Of a stretch of DNA of 64,000 bases, positions 35,865-45,635 are shown piece after piece (the stretch's first letter is position 1; each line of letters starts with the position of its first letter). The stretch comes from Pseudorhizobium endolithicum (GTDB taxonomy: Bacteria > Pseudomonadota > Alphaproteobacteria > Rhizobiales > Rhizobiaceae): the NCBI RefSeq assembly GCF_902153245.2, contig NZ_CABFWF030000015.1:62001-126000 (forward strand). Direction: 5' to 3'. The translations under genes and the position numbers were made by a program. The notes beneath the pieces were generated by a model that had not been told where the DNA came from, searched no databases, and saw nothing but the letters and a program-made list of their open reading frames with translations.

Positions 35865-37427
35865 ATGCATACGAACATCGGAGCGGCACTTGCAACGGGT
35901 GGCGGGGACCACTCCCTGCAGGCATTCGATCCAGCGTCTACCCGAGCGGCAGGGGAAAACAGCGAGATGAAGCATGAGGCTCTTTTCGAGCGGGTGAGCC
36001 AGCGTTTGAAGGCACAGGTCGGCCAGGATGTATACACGAGCTGGTTTGGCCGCCTGAAGCTTCACTCCATCTCCAAGAGCGTCGTTCGTCTTACCGTCCC
36101 GACAACTTTCCTGAAGTCCTGGATCAACAACCGCTACCTCGATCTCATCACCAGCATCTTCCAGGCGGAAGATGCCGGCATCCTGAAGGTGGAGATCCTG
36201 GTCCGCAGCGCCAGCCGAAATTCGCGGCCCGTCGGCGCCGAGGTCCGCCCCGCCGCCGGTGACGTTGCTGCTGCCGCTCCCGCTTCGGTCGTACGTCAGC
36301 CGGTTCGCGAGATCGGCAAGATCGCCCAGTTCCCGACCGCCGCCTCTCCCGCACGTCCCAACGCTGCGGCTCCGCTGTTCGGCTCTCCCCTCGACGCGCG
36401 GTTTACCTTCGAGACCTATGTCGAGGGTCCGTCCAACCGCGTGGCGCTTGCAGCCGCCAGAACGATTGCCGAAGCCGGGGCCGGCGCGGTGCGCTTCAAT
36501 CCGCTCTTCATTCATTCGGGCGTCGGGCTAGGAAAGACCCACCTGTTGCAGGCGATCGCCAACGCAGCGGTGACCAGCGCTCGGGCGCCGCGTGTCGTGT
36601 ATCTGACCGCTGAATATTTCATGTGGCGCTTTGCCACTGCGATCCGCGACAACAATGCGCTGACGCTCAAGGATTCGCTCCGCAACATCGACCTCCTGAT
36701 CATCGACGACATGCAGTTCCTGCAGGGCAAGATGATCCAGAACGAGTTCTGCCATCTTCTCAATACGCTGCTGGACAGCGCCAAACAGGTCGTGGTTGCC
36801 GCCGACCGTGCGCCCTGGGAGCTGGAATCCCTCGATCCGCGCGTCCGTTCCCGCTTGCAGGGCGGCGTGGCGATCGAGATGGAGAGCCCCGATTACGAGA
36901 TGCGCCTGGAAATGCTGAAGCGCCGGCTGGAAGTCGCCCAGCAGGAAGATGCCTCGGTGGATATTCCGGCGGAGATCCTGTCGCATGTTGCCAGGAACGT
37001 GGCCAGCAGCGGGCGTGAACTGGAAGGCGCGTTCAACCAGTTGCTCTTCCGCCGCTCGTTCGAGCCGTCGCTCTCGATCGACAGGGTCGACGAACTCCTG
37101 GCGCATCTCGTCGGCACCGGCGAAGCGAAGAGGGTACGCATCGAGGACATTCAGCGGATCGTCGCACGACACTACAACGTCTCCCGCCAGGAGCTCGTCT
37201 CCAACCGTCGCACCCGCGTCGTGGTGAAGCCGCGCCAGATCGCCATGTACCTATCGAAGACGCTGACACCGCGGTCCTTCCCGGAGATCGGTCGCCGCTT
37301 TGGCGGCCGCGACCACACGACGGTGCTGCATGCGGTCCGCAAGATCGAGGAACTGATCGGGGGCGACACGAAGCTCAGCCACGAAATCGAGCTTCTGAAG
37401 CGTCTCATCAACGAGAACAACGCCTGA
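35865..37427 (+). CDS. dnaA: Chromosomal replication initiator protein DnaA
   Basis: A 520-residue initiator from the ATG at 35865 (alternatives: 35847, six residues longer, and 35967, [12 protein letters not shown], where family similarity begins with AGGGGA upstream). Domain I holds [22 protein letters not shown]+ domain III has Walker [13 protein letters not shown] and Walker [13 protein letters not shown]. Domain IV ends with the DNA-binding signature [18 protein letters not shown]. It opens the chromosomal origin, which in these bacteria is usually elsewhere. The real start decides whether a short disordered extension precedes domain I. Confidence 0.97.
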   Translation: MHTNIGAALATGGGDHSLQAFDPASTRAAGENSEMKHEALFERVSQRLKAQVGQDVYTSWFGRLKLHSISKSVVRLTVPTTFLKSWINNRYLDLITSIFQAEDAGILKVEILVRSASRNSRPVGAEVRPAAGDVAAAAPASVVRQPVREIGKIAQFPTAASPARPNAAAPLFGSPLDARFTFETYVEGPSNRVALAAARTIAEAGAGAVRFNPLFIHSGVGLGKTHLLQAIANAAVTSARAPRVVYLTAEYFMWRFATAIRDNNALTLKDSLRNIDLLIIDDMQFLQGKMIQNEFCHLLNTLLDSAKQVVVAADRAPWELESLDPRVRSRLQGGVAIEMESPDYEMRLEMLKRRLEVAQQEDASVDIPAEILSHVARNVASSGRELEGAFNQLLFRRSFEPSLSIDRVDELLAHLVGTGEAKRVRIEDIQRIVARHYNVSRQELVSNRRTRVVVKPRQIAMYLSKTLTPRSFPEIGRRFGGRDHTTVLHAVRKIEELIGGDTKLSHEIELLKRLINENNA

Positions 37428-37435
37428 CCAAGCAG

Positions 37436-37460
37436 GGCCGGCAGAAATGCCGGCCTTTCG
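37436..37460 (+). terminator. Intrinsic terminator of dnaA
   Basis: GGCCGGCA (37436-37443) and TGCCGGCC (37448-37455) form a perfect 8-bp stem with a GAAA tetraloop, followed by TTTCGT. It starts 9 bp after the dnaA stop. Confidence 0.88.
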
Positions 37461-37496
37461 TCATTCAGGCAGGTCTGTTTGTGGAGCTCCAGTCCG

Positions 37497-38675
37497 TCAG
37501 CAGGCCAGATCGGCGACGACCGCGTCGAGGATGAGCATGCCCTTCGGCGTGCAGCGCAGGCGCGAATTGCCCAGGCGCTCGATGAAGCCGTGTTCCAGTA
37601 AAATCTGTTCGCGCCGTGGGTCCGGGTCGCGGCCGGACAGTTGCTGCCAGCGGGCGAGATCCACGCCCTCCGTCAGCCGCAGTCCCATCAGCAGGAGTTC
37701 GTCGGCCTGCTCATCGCGGCCTAGCTCCTCCTGGTCAATCATCCCATGCCCCTGCCGTCCCACGAGATCGAGCCAGGCTTCCGGCCGGCGTTCGGTGGCC
37801 GTGGCGATCTTCTGGGATCCCCGCGTCAGCCGCCCGTGCGCGCCGGGGCCGATCCCGGCATAATCGCCGTAGCGCCAATAGGTGAGGTTGTGGCGGCTTT
37901 CCGCACCCGGCCGCGCGTGGTTGGAAACCTCGTAGGCCGGAAGCCCGTAGCGGGCCGTAGTCTCCTGGGTCGCTTCATACAGATCTGCCGATTGATCCCC
38001 GTCCGGCACCAGGAGCTTGCCTGCCTTGTGCAGGCCGTAGAAGGGCGTGCCTTCCTCGATGGTGAGTTGGTAGAGGGACAGATGGTCGACCGCGTAGGAG
38101 ATGGCCTCCTTCAGCTCCGCCTCCCAGGCATCCACCGTCTGCCTCGGACGCGCATAGATGAGATCGAAGCTCATGCGCGGAAAGATTTCGCGCGCCAGCC
38201 GGATTGCCTTCAGCGCGTCGGCCACATCATGCAAGCGGCCGAGGAACTTCAGGTCGGCATCGTTCAGTGCCTGCACCCCCAGTGACACGCGGTTGACGCC
38301 GGCGGCGCGGTAGCCGCGGAAGCGTTCAGCCTCGACGCTGGAGGGATTGGCCTCCATGGTGATCTCGATGCCCTCGGGAACATGCCAGTGCCGGCTGATG
38401 CTCTCCAGCACGGCCGCGACCGTCGCTGGCTCCATCAGGGAGGGTGTGCCGCCCCCGAGAAAGATGCTGGTCACTGTCTTAGGTCCGCTCATCTGGCGCA
38501 TCCACCCCATCTCCGATTGGAAGGCGGCTGCGAAACGCGGTTGGTCAACCGGCTGATGACGAACATGGCTGTTGAAATCGCAATAGGGGCACTTGGCCGC
38601 GCAGAACGGCCAATGGACATAGATCCCGAAACCGGGCTCGCCGGTGTCGGGCAGAAGGGGGGCGTCGATGTTCAC
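37497..38675 (-). CDS. hemW: Heme chaperone HemW (radical SAM)
   Basis: A 392-residue radical-SAM protein of the HemN-like group now called HemW, which binds and delivers heme. The 4Fe-4S cluster motif [10 protein letters not shown] (CxxxCxxC) is at about residues 25-34 and [10 protein letters not shown] follows as the SAM-binding glycine region. It lacks the extra upstream Cys typical of true coproporphyrinogen dehydrogenase HemN. It is the last gene of the minus-strand run rph > VOC > rdgB > hemW and is convergent with dnaA. Confidence 0.95.
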   Translation of the reverse strand: MNIDAPLLPDTGEPGFGIYVHWPFCAAKCPYCDFNSHVRHQPVDQPRFAAAFQSEMGWMRQMSGPKTVTSIFLGGGTPSLMEPATVAAVLESISRHWHVPEGIEITMEANPSSVEAERFRGYRAAGVNRVSLGVQALNDADLKFLGRLHDVADALKAIRLAREIFPRMSFDLIYARPRQTVDAWEAELKEAISYAVDHLSLYQLTIEEGTPFYGLHKAGKLLVPDGDQSADLYEATQETTARYGLPAYEVSNHARPGAESRHNLTYWRYGDYAGIGPGAHGRLTRGSQKIATATERRPEAWLDLVGRQGHGMIDQEELGRDEQADELLLMGLRLTEGVDLARWQQLSGRDPDPRREQILLEHGFIERLGNSRLRCTPKGMLILDAVVADLAC

Positions 38676-38681
38676 CGCGGC

Positions 38682-39326
38682 TCAGGCCTCAAGACAGGTT
38701 TCGACGAAGCGTTTGAAGGCGCGTGCACGATGCGAAAGAGCGTCCGGTTCGCCACGGCGCCAGCCATGCTTCTCGTCCGAACTCATCTCGCCGAAGGTAA
38801 GGTCATAGCCCTGCGGTTGAAAGACCGGATCGTAGCCGAAGCCTTTTTCGCCGCGGGGCGGCCAGACCACGGTTCCCTCGACTTCGCCGCGGAAGAACTC
38901 GGTGTGCCCGTCCGGCCAGGCGAGACAGATAACGCTGACGAACCGGGCGGTTCGCTGCTCCGGCGTCACCGCGCCCCGCTCGGCCAGTGCCTTCTCCACC
39001 TTCTCCATCGCCATGCCGAAATCGCGGCTGCCGTCCTCGCGTTCCGCCCAGTTGGCGGTGTAGACGCCGGGAGCGCCGTCAAGGGCGTCGACGACCAGCC
39101 CTGAATCGTCGGAGAGCGCGGGAAGCCCGGAGGCTTTCGCAGAGGCGAGAGCCTTGATCGCGGCATTTTCCTCGAAGGTCGTCCCGGTCTCGTCGGGCTC
39201 GTCGAATTTAAGATCCGAGGCCGACCTTGCGTCGAAGCCGAGCGGCCCGATCAGTTCCGCGATCTCCCGGATCTTGCCGGCATTGTGGCTGGCGACGACG
39301 ATGGTCTTGGTGTCGAGCTTGCGCAT
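38682..39326 (-). CDS. rdgB: XTP/dITP diphosphatase
   Basis: A 214-residue Ham1/RdgB pyrophosphatase that removes non-canonical purine nucleotides (dITP, XTP). Substrate and metal motifs are [13 protein letters not shown] (about residues 10-22), [20 protein letters not shown] and [13 protein letters not shown]. The C-terminal SHRARAF block closes the active site. It starts 12 bp after the VOC gene's stop and ends 6 bp before hemW's start, indicating co-transcription. Confidence 0.97.
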   Translation of the reverse strand: MRKLDTKTIVVASHNAGKIREIAELIGPLGFDARSASDLKFDEPDETGTTFEENAAIKALASAKASGLPALSDDSGLVVDALDGAPGVYTANWAEREDGSRDFGMAMEKVEKALAERGAVTPEQRTARFVSVICLAWPDGHTEFFRGEVEGTVVWPPRGEKGFGYDPVFQPQGYDLTFGEMSSDEKHGWRRGEPDALSHRARAFKRFVETCLEA

Positions 39327-39338
39327 GTTCTGGATACC

Positions 39339-39749
39339 TCAGCCGATGGACCATAGGCCCGGCTCGGCGCATTCGAGACTGTTGCCCGCGGGGTCGCGGA
39401 AATAGATGGACCGGGCGCCATTTGGCCAGATGACGTCGCTCTCGATCGCCACACCCGCCTCTTTTAGCGCGGCGGCGACGGCATCGATGTTGCTGCGTGC
39501 GACGCGGAAACAGGCGTGACCCTGGCCGGTCGTTCCGTGGGGCGGGACCTGCGGGCCGTCTTCAGAGGGCGCCTTTACGGTCTCCCCGGGATTGAACATC
39601 AGGAGCACGCCAGGACCGCATCGGAAGAAGACATGGCGATTTCCCGCCCGCACGATGCGTTCGAGCCCAAGAATATCGCCGTAGAAGCCCTCGGCTGCAT
39701 CGAGGTCTTCGGCATAGAGTGCGGTTTCCAGTATGCCCTCGATCAGCAC
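39339..39749 (-). CDS. VOC (glyoxalase/bleomycin-resistance fold) protein
   Basis: A 136-residue vicinal-oxygen-chelate protein with two beta-alpha-beta-beta-beta modules (about 5-60 and 75-132). FYGDILGLERI, GHACFRV and RSIYFRDPAGNSLECAEP are typical; His79 and Glu near the C-terminus are likely metal ligands. Members range from glyoxalases and dioxygenases to resistance proteins, so the reaction is not assignable. It lies between rph and rdgB in one run. Confidence 0.9.
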   Translation of the reverse strand: MLIEGILETALYAEDLDAAEGFYGDILGLERIVRAGNRHVFFRCGPGVLLMFNPGETVKAPSEDGPQVPPHGTTGQGHACFRVARSNIDAVAAALKEAGVAIESDVIWPNGARSIYFRDPAGNSLECAEPGLWSIG

Positions 39750-39760
39750 CCGTGTTCCAC

Positions 39761-40480
39761 CTATTGCGTGATGGCCTGCTTCTGCAAGCCCACCAGTTCC
39801 TCGGTTCCCGCTTTCGCCAACGCCAGCAGAGACAGGAATTCATCCTGGCTGAATGGCGCACCTTCGGCCGTTCCCTGGACCTCGACGATCCCGCCTGCAC
39901 CGGTCATCACGAAATTCGCGTCGGTCTCGGCGGCGGAATCCTCCAGATAATCCAGGTCGATCACCGCCTGACCGGCAAAGATGCCGCAGGAGATCGCCGC
40001 GACGTGATCTTTCAGCACCCTGTCCACCTTTGTCATCGACCGGGCTTCCATCCATTTCAGGCAGTCATGGAGGGCGATCCAGCCGCCGGTGATTGCGGCG
40101 GTCCTCGTGCCGCCGTCCGCCTGGATGACGTCGCAGTCGATGGTGATCTGCTTTTCCCCGAGTGCCGTCAGGTCAACCACAGCGCGAAGCGAGCGGCCGA
40201 TCAGGCGCTGGATTTCCTGGGTGCGGCCGCCTTGCTTGCCCGAGGCGGCCTCGCGCTTCATGCGATCGCCGGTAGCGCGCGGCAGCATTCCGTATTCAGC
40301 CGTCACCCAGCCCTTGCCGCTGTTGCGCAGCCAGGCCGGCGGCTTCTCCTCCAGGCTGGCGGTACACAGCACATGCGTATCGCCGAAGCGGACGAGGCAG
40401 GAACCCTCCGCATGCTTGGAGAAGTTGCGCTCGAAGGAAACCTTGCGCATCTGGTCGGTTTTTCTGCCTGAAGGCCGCAT
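39761..40480 (-). CDS. rph: Ribonuclease PH
   Basis: A 239-residue phosphorolytic 3'-5' exoribonuclease that trims tRNA 3' ends. It begins [20 protein letters not shown]; other marks are [36 protein letters not shown] and [20 protein letters not shown], which form the RNA and phosphate sites. Length equals the family. It diverges from hrcA, as is common in alphaproteobacteria. Confidence 0.98.
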   Translation of the reverse strand: MRPSGRKTDQMRKVSFERNFSKHAEGSCLVRFGDTHVLCTASLEEKPPAWLRNSGKGWVTAEYGMLPRATGDRMKREAASGKQGGRTQEIQRLIGRSLRAVVDLTALGEKQITIDCDVIQADGGTRTAAITGGWIALHDCLKWMEARSMTKVDRVLKDHVAAISCGIFAGQAVIDLDYLEDSAAETDANFVMTGAGGIVEVQGTAEGAPFSQDEFLSLLALAKAGTEELVGLQKQAITQ

Positions 40481-40651
40481 CTCTTGCTCCTGGAGAGTTC
40501 GTCTCGCCTTCTAAGGGGCTCCCCCGCCTTTTGCAAAGAAAAAGGCTGCCGAGAGAGCGGGAGCGCCTTTTGCGGGCGTGCATTTCCGGTGGCGAAGACC
40601 AAGGCGGCTTACTATATTCCGAGGACGAGCAACAGAGGGATCCAGGCAGCG

Positions 40652-41734
40652 ATGGGTTTCATGGCCCGAAGGGAGAACGGCATGTCGCTGGACGACCGTT
40701 CGCGCGAGATTTTCAGGCGCATCGTTGAAAGCTATCTTGAAACCGGAGAACCCGTGGGATCCCGCAATCTGTCGCGTCTCCTGCCGATGTCGCTGTCACC
40801 GGCATCGGTGCGGAACGTTATGAGCGACCTGGAGGAACTGGGGCTCATCTACGCGCCCCATGTCAGTGCAGGGCGGTTGCCGACCCAGTCCGGCCTTCGC
40901 TTCTTCGTGGACGCCTTCATGCAGGTGGGGGACCTCTCGGAAGACGAGCGGACGAGCATCGAACGCCAGATCCGCCCCGAAGACCGCGACCGCCCGCTCG
41001 AAACCCTGATGAATGATGCCAGCCGCATGCTGTCAGGCGTCTCGCGAGGCGCCGGCATCGTGGTGACGACCAAAAGCGATCCGGTCCTCAAGCATGTGGA
41101 ATTCATCCGCCTCGAGCCTACCAAGGCATTGGCCGTTCTGGTGGGCGAGCACAATCAGGTGGAAAACCGCATCATCGACCTGCCGGCCGGGGTGACATCT
41201 TCGCAGCTGACCGAGGCGGCGAATTTCCTCAATGCCCACCTTTCGGGGCAAACCCTCATCGAGCTCCGCGCCGAGCTCGAGAAGCTCAAGACCCAGGTTC
41301 AGAGCGAGCTAACGGCCCTGTCGCAGGACCTGGTGGAGCGGGGGCTGGCCGTCTGGTCCGGCACGCGGGAGGACGGCAGGCCGAACCAGCTGATCGTGCG
41401 CGGCCGCGCCAATCTTCTCGAAGGCATGACGGACCTCGATGACCTGGACCGGCTGCGCATGCTCTTCGACGACCTGGAAAAGAAGGACAGTCTGATCGAG
41501 ATCCTCGATCTCGCCGAGAGCGGCCCCGGCGTGCGGATCTTCATCGGCTCCGAGAACAAGCTCTTCTCGCTTTCCGGCTCCTCGCTCATCGTGGCGCCTT
41601 ATCGGGACCAGGAAGAGCGGATCGTCGGCGCGGTCGGCGTGATCGGCCCGACGCGCCTCAACTACTCGCGGGTGGTCCCTATGGTGGACTACACCGCTCA
41701 GCTGCTGGCAAGACTGACGCGGCAGCCGCGCTGA
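40652..41734 (+). CDS. hrcA: Heat-inducible transcription repressor HrcA
   Basis: A 360-residue repressor of CIRCE-controlled chaperone genes. The winged-helix N-terminus contains [20 protein letters not shown] and [21 protein letters not shown]; the GAF-like C-terminal domain ends [14 protein letters not shown]. Two starts are possible: ATG 40652 (used here) and ATG 40682, which gives [11 protein letters not shown] and has the better ribosome-binding site AAGGGAGA. No CIRCE element is visible in the window, so its own control targets lie elsewhere (for example groESL). Confidence 0.95.
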   Translation: MGFMARRENGMSLDDRSREIFRRIVESYLETGEPVGSRNLSRLLPMSLSPASVRNVMSDLEELGLIYAPHVSAGRLPTQSGLRFFVDAFMQVGDLSEDERTSIERQIRPEDRDRPLETLMNDASRMLSGVSRGAGIVVTTKSDPVLKHVEFIRLEPTKALAVLVGEHNQVENRIIDLPAGVTSSQLTEAANFLNAHLSGQTLIELRAELEKLKTQVQSELTALSQDLVERGLAVWSGTREDGRPNQLIVRGRANLLEGMTDLDDLDRLRMLFDDLEKKDSLIEILDLAESGPGVRIFIGSENKLFSLSGSSLIVAPYRDQEERIVGAVGVIGPTRLNYSRVVPMVDYTAQLLARLTRQPR

Positions 41735-41757
41735 TCACCCACATCCCCCTCGACAGC

Positions 41758-41786
41758 CTTGATTTTTGAGGTTCAAACCTCGATAT
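41758..41786 (+). promoter_or_regulatory. RpoH-type promoter with embedded inverted repeat before grpE
   Basis: CTTG (41758-41761), 17-bp spacer, CTCGATAT (41779-41786) resembles alphaproteobacterial RpoH promoters. A perfect inverted repeat GAGGTT-CA-AACCTC (41768-41781) sits inside the spacer and could bind a regulator. About 38 bp separate it from the grpE ATG. Confidence 0.5.
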
Positions 41787-41824
41787 CGGGCACAACTTTG
41801 TGAACGTAGATACCGGAGAAGGTC

Positions 41825-42487
41825 ATGACCGACGAAACGAAGAAGAACGGACCTGACGCGGGCCAGAGTGAAGCCGCTTCCGAAAACCCAACCGCGACGA
41901 CAGCGTCCGCTCAGCGGGACGAGCCCGTCAACGATGCGGCCGAGGCTTCATCGTCCGAGGCTGATCCGGTGGCGGCGCTGCAGGCGGAGAATGCCGAGCT
42001 TCGCGACCGCTTTCTTCGCATGGCGGCCGAAATGGAAAACCTCCGCCGCCGCACCGCGCGCGATGTAGCGGATGCCAGATCCTATTCTGTTGCGGCCTTT
42101 GCGCGCGACATGCTGGGCGTTTCCGACAACCTGCGCCGCGCCATCGATGCGGTGCCTGCCGAGATGCGTCAGGCGGCTGATCAGACCTTGAGCGCGCTTC
42201 TGGAAGGCGTGGAGATGACGGAGCGTTCCATGCTCTCGGCACTGGAACGTCACGGCGTGAAGAAGATCGACGCCGAAGGGCAGAAGTTCGATCCGAACTA
42301 CCACCAGGCGATGTTCGAGATTCCGAATGCTGAGGTCCCGAACAATACGGTCCTGCAGGTCGTACAGACCGGCTACACCATCGGGGAGCGGGTTCTGAGG
42401 CCGGCCATGGTGGGCGTCTCGAAAGGCGGGCCGAAAGCGGAAAACGCCGCTGCCAATACCGCCGAGGGCGAGAAAGCCGACGGCTGA
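41825..42487 (+). CDS. grpE: Nucleotide exchange factor GrpE
   Basis: A 220-residue DnaK co-chaperone. An acidic disordered N-terminus (1-45) is followed by a coiled coil (about 50-100, with [20 protein letters not shown]), a four-helix bundle and the beta-wing with [22 protein letters not shown] and the closing [16 protein letters not shown]. It exchanges ADP for ATP on DnaK. It follows hrcA by 90 bp behind its own candidate heat-shock promoter. Confidence 0.98.
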   Translation: MTDETKKNGPDAGQSEAASENPTATTASAQRDEPVNDAAEASSSEADPVAALQAENAELRDRFLRMAAEMENLRRRTARDVADARSYSVAAFARDMLGVSDNLRRAIDAVPAEMRQAADQTLSALLEGVEMTERSMLSALERHGVKKIDAEGQKFDPNYHQAMFEIPNAEVPNNTVLQVVQTGYTIGERVLRPAMVGVSKGGPKAENAAANTAEGEKADG

Positions 42488-42503
42488 TTGCCCAGTATGA
42501 AAG

Positions 42504-42539
42504 AACCCGCCCGAGGCCATCAGGCTCCGGGCGGGTTTG
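42504..42539. terminator. Bidirectional terminator between grpE and ptsN
   Basis: AACCCGCCCG (42504-42513) pairs with CGGGCGGGTT (42528-42537), a perfect 10-bp stem with a further small inner stem. It lies between the convergent stops of grpE and ptsN and has T-richer flanks on both strands. Confidence 0.85.
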
Positions 42540-42560
42540 ATGGCGGTAGCCTTAAGCAGA

Positions 42561-43022
42561 TCAGGCGGCGTTGGCCTGCTCTTCATTCAGAAATGCATAT
42601 ATCGCAGAGGCGGAGTCCGTCTGCCGGAGCTTTGCCACCAGTTCCTGATCGCGCAGCACGCGTGCGATGCGGGAAAGGGCCTTCAGATGGTCCGCGCCCG
42701 CGCCCTCGGGCGCCAGCAGCAGGAAGACGAGATCGACCGGCTCGTCATCCAGCGCTTCGAAATCGATCGGCGTTTCCAGGCGCGCAAAAACACCTTTGAT
42801 AGACGAGATACTGCTCAGCTTGCCGTGCGGGATCGCTACGCCGTGACCGACGCCCGTCGAGCCGAGCCGCTCGCGCTGGAGGATGACGTCGAAGATTTCC
42901 CGTTCGGCAACGCCGGTGAGCTTGGAGGCCTTGGAGGCCAACTCCTGCAGCAACTGCTTCTTGGAATTCACTTTCAGGGCGGGAATAATCGCATCTTGCT
43001 GCAGCAAATCTGCCAAAGCCAT
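42561..43022 (-). CDS. ptsN: PTS IIA-like nitrogen-regulatory protein PtsN (EIIA-Ntr)
   Basis: A 153-residue EIIA domain of the nitrogen-related phosphotransferase system. The phospho-acceptor His is in GVGHGVAIPHGKLSSI (about residues 55-70). It relays phosphate from PtsP/NPr and controls K+ transport and carbon-nitrogen balance in rhizobia. The start MALADLLQQDAIIPALKVNS at 43022 follows a typical N-terminus; two in-frame upstream ATGs overlap the gap after hpf and are ignored. It follows hpf by 65 bp, the normal order. Confidence 0.96.
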   Translation of the reverse strand: MALADLLQQDAIIPALKVNSKKQLLQELASKASKLTGVAEREIFDVILQRERLGSTGVGHGVAIPHGKLSSISSIKGVFARLETPIDFEALDDEPVDLVFLLLAPEGAGADHLKALSRIARVLRDQELVAKLRQTDSASAIYAFLNEEQANAA

Positions 43023-43087
43023 TCTTTTCATCCTTTGTACCACCGCAAGGTGGAGGGAGCGTCGCTGCCGACGCTCTCCCAGATTCG

Positions 43088-43663
43088 TTAGCCTTTGATA
43101 TTGGTGGAATCGATCCAGCCGATATTGCCGTCATTGCGGCGGTAGACGATGTTCAGGTCCTCCTTGCCGGGGCTCCGGAACAGAAGGATCGGCTCGTCGG
43201 TCATATCCAGCGCCATCACGGCGGTTGCGACGGACATCGTCCTCAGCTGCTTCGAGCTTTCCGCCACGATGGTGGGCGAGAAATCCTCCGGCAGCTCCTC
43301 GTCCTCTTCCGGAATCGCGTCCATGACGGTGTAGGCCACTTCAGCAGGGCCGTTTCCCTGCTGGCCGGCATGATGGTCCTTCAGCTTGCGCTTGTAGCGG
43401 CGCAGGCGCTTCTCGATGCGCTCGGCAGCGGCGTCGAAGCTCAGCTGTGGATCATTGGCCTGGCCTGCCGCATGCAGGACGATCCCGGTGTCGAGATGGA
43501 CCTTGCAATCGGTCGAAAAGCGCGAACCGGATTTCTCCACGATCACCTGACCGGAATACCCCCCGTCGAAGTACTTCGTGACAGCCTCGCCAATCTGATC
43601 CTCGATCCGCTGGCGGAACGATTCACCGACTTCCATCTGCTTACCAGATACACGCACACTCAT
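43088..43663 (-). CDS. hpf: Ribosome hibernation promotion factor (long form)
   Basis: A 191-residue long-type HPF/RaiA that dimerises 70S ribosomes into inactive 100S particles. The N-terminal S30AE domain begins MSVRVSGKQMEVGESFRQRI (residues 1-100), and the C-terminal dimerisation domain holds SVATAVMALDMTDEPILLFRS. In rhizobia rpoN is usually directly upstream; here it is missing and hpf starts a new unit with its own candidate promoter. Confidence 0.96.
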   Translation of the reverse strand: MSVRVSGKQMEVGESFRQRIEDQIGEAVTKYFDGGYSGQVIVEKSGSRFSTDCKVHLDTGIVLHAAGQANDPQLSFDAAAERIEKRLRRYKRKLKDHHAGQQGNGPAEVAYTVMDAIPEEDEELPEDFSPTIVAESSKQLRTMSVATAVMALDMTDEPILLFRSPGKEDLNIVYRRNDGNIGWIDSTNIKG

Positions 43664-43814
43664 GGATTATTTCCTTCTTGTCGTGACTTGCGTGTTTCAG
43701 TCTACGCCAACCGTCCACCTCATCCAAGCGCTTCACGCGGCACGAGGATGTTTTTGGAGTACGATTGAGTACGGGAATAAGGGCTCTTGCTTTGTCCGTT
43801 GCAATTGCGGCGGG

Positions 43815-43843
43815 CTTCTACCCCCGCGGCTGCCGAAAGTCAA
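43815..43843 (-). promoter_or_regulatory. Candidate promoter of hpf-ptsN
   Basis: On the minus strand TTGACT (43843-43838), 17-bp spacer, TAGAAG (43820-43815). It gives a leader of about 145 nt to hpf. The 292-bp gap before hpf holds no other clear feature. Confidence 0.5.
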
Positions 43844-43955
43844 CGTGTCGTTAATAAACGCCGGAGAACGGCGGATTTGAAGGCATTCTTCGGCCTGCAG
43901 ATCCATCCGGACGGCAGTCCCGCCGGCACTCCAGGTCCTGCGGGCGTGAAGGATT

Positions 43956-44420
43956 TCACCCTGTCCCTTCGCTGCTTGACCCGGCGGTCACCGCGGCATT
44001 GAAGTCGGCGAAGAACTGCTGCGCCAGCTTGCGTGAGGAGGATTCCACCAGACGGGAGCCGAGTTGTGCAAGCTTGCCGCCAACCTGCGCCTGGGCCGAA
44101 TACCTCAGAACCGTCTCCGGCCCTTCCTCCACAAGGAAAACGTCCGCAGCTCCCTTGCCGAAGCCTGCTATGCCGCCTTTCCCTTCACCGGAGATCGTGT
44201 AGCTTTCGGGGGGATTAATGTTGGAGAGCGAGATCTCGCCGTTGAAGGTGGCGGAGACCGGTCCGATCTTCAGGCGGACGGTAGCCACCAGTTCCGTGGG
44301 CGAACTCTGTTCCAGGCTTTGACAGCCGGGGATGCACTGCCGGAGAGTCTCGGTATCGTTCAACGCCGCCCATACGATCTCCCGCGGTGCGGGAATGCGC
44401 TCCTCGCCTTCGATATGCAT
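43956..44420 (-). CDS. CoxG-like SRPBCC family protein
   Basis: A 154-residue START/SRPBCC domain protein of the carbon-monoxide dehydrogenase subunit G (CoxG) family. It begins MHIEGEERIPAPREIVWAAL and has CIPGCQSLEQSSPTELVATV and GKGAADVFLVEEG. The C-terminal membrane anchor of classical CoxG is absent, and no coxMSL or molybdenum-enzyme genes are near, so CO oxidation is not implied. Homologues help hydrophobic ligand or protein binding. The start at 44420 is taken after an in-frame ATG at 44450 was judged non-conserved. Confidence 0.88.
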   Translation of the reverse strand: MHIEGEERIPAPREIVWAALNDTETLRQCIPGCQSLEQSSPTELVATVRLKIGPVSATFNGEISLSNINPPESYTISGEGKGGIAGFGKGAADVFLVEEGPETVLRYSAQAQVGGKLAQLGSRLVESSSRKLAQQFFADFNAAVTAGSSSEGTG

Positions 44421-44492
44421 TCTCGGATCTCCTCCCAAAGTCTCCGACAAGAAGGTAGTGGAAGGGAAAGCGCTTTGCCAAGGGCCGCCCCG

Positions 44493-45635
44493 ATGCTATT
44501 TGCAGCGAAACCTTTCAAGCAGCGGACCGGCAGATTGAAGAACAGGGAAAGACGTATCGACGGGAGGCGCGCCGGACATCCGGCGTCCCAGACGGGCTCC
44601 CAGGCGGAGAAGAGCCGGACGCCTCGAACGGAAAGGCAGGCGAGGAAGCCCGCACCAGCCCGGACCGAAAATCCGGCAGGGGAGGGCTCGACCGCTCGTC
44701 CGATGACGAGGCGGACAGGAGAACGTCCGGTCGAACGTGTGCCGGTCATTCTGGAGTCGCGCGGCGCAGGGGACTTTCACCTCATCGACAGCGGCAGCGG
44801 CCTGAAGCTGGAGCAGTACGGCCCCTATCGTATCGTACGTCCGGAAGCGCAGGCGTTGTGGCAGCCGTCACTTCCCCCTGCGGTATGGCAGAAGGTCGAT
44901 GCCATCTTCACCGGAGATACGGATGAAGACGGCATGGGCCGCTGGAAGTTTCCGCGGGAGGCTCTCGGCGAGACCTGGCCGCTTTCCCTGCTCGGCATTG
45001 ATTTCCTGGGCCGCTTCACCTCCTTCCGCCATGTCGGCGTCTTCCCCGAGCAGATCGTTCACTGGGAGTGGCTGAAGCGGCAGGTCGAAGCGGCGGGGCG
45101 TCCCGTCAAGGTCCTGAACCTGTTCGGCTATACGGGCGTCGCCTCGCTGGTCGCCGCCGCTGCCGGCGCCGAGGTCACCCACGTGGATGCGTCGAAGAAG
45201 GCGATCGGCTGGGCGCGGGAAAACCAGGCGCTTTCTCAGCTTGAACGGGCGCCGATCCGCTGGATCTGCGAGGACGCGATGAAGTTCATCCAGCGGGAGG
45301 AGCGTCGCGGCAACCGGTACGACATCATACTGACCGACCCGCCGAAGTTCGGGCGGGGACCGAACGGCGAGACCTGGCATCTGTTCGAGCACCTGCCGCT
45401 CATGCTGGATGTCTGCCGCAACCTGTTGTCCGCGAACGCGCTCGGGCTGGTGCTGACAGCCTATTCCATCCGTGCGAGCTTCTACTCCATTCACGAACTG
45501 ATGCGCGAGACCATGCGCGGCGCCGGCGGCGTGGTCGAGTCGGGCGAACTGGTCATCCGCGAGGGCGGCCTGGGTCGGGACGGCGACGGTCGCGCACTCT
45601 CCACATCCCTTTTCAGCCGTTGGGTACCGGAATGA
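44493..45635 (+). CDS. Class I SAM-dependent methyltransferase, RlmI-like
   Basis: A 380-residue protein whose C-terminal 310 residues form a Rossmann methyltransferase. LNLFGYTGVASLVAAAAGAE is the SAM glycine loop (about residues 205-224), then THVDASKKAIGWARENQAL and the catalytic-type ILTDPPKFGRG loop, as in 23S rRNA m5C methyltransferase RlmI. The first 70 residues are Arg/Ala-rich and low complexity; an alternative start at ATG 44703 drops them. Substrate is probably RNA but not certain. Its stop overlaps the TrmH-family gene in an ATGA junction. Confidence 0.85.
   Translation: MLFAAKPFKQRTGRLKNRERRIDGRRAGHPASQTGSQAEKSRTPRTERQARKPAPARTENPAGEGSTARPMTRRTGERPVERVPVILESRGAGDFHLIDSGSGLKLEQYGPYRIVRPEAQALWQPSLPPAVWQKVDAIFTGDTDEDGMGRWKFPREALGETWPLSLLGIDFLGRFTSFRHVGVFPEQIVHWEWLKRQVEAAGRPVKVLNLFGYTGVASLVAAAAGAEVTHVDASKKAIGWARENQALSQLERAPIRWICEDAMKFIQREERRGNRYDIILTDPPKFGRGPNGETWHLFEHLPLMLDVCRNLLSANALGLVLTAYSIRASFYSIHELMRETMRGAGGVVESGELVIREGGLGRDGDGRALSTSLFSRWVPE

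Noticed and set aside
40481..40651. CIRCE operator for hrcA
   Set aside because: No TTAGCACTC-N9-GAGTGCTAA-like repeat is present between rph and hrcA, or upstream of grpE.
44064..44492. An N-terminal extension of the RlmI-like methyltransferase
   Set aside because: This frame is antisense to the CoxG-like gene and has no matching family sequence; the gene starts no earlier than 44493.
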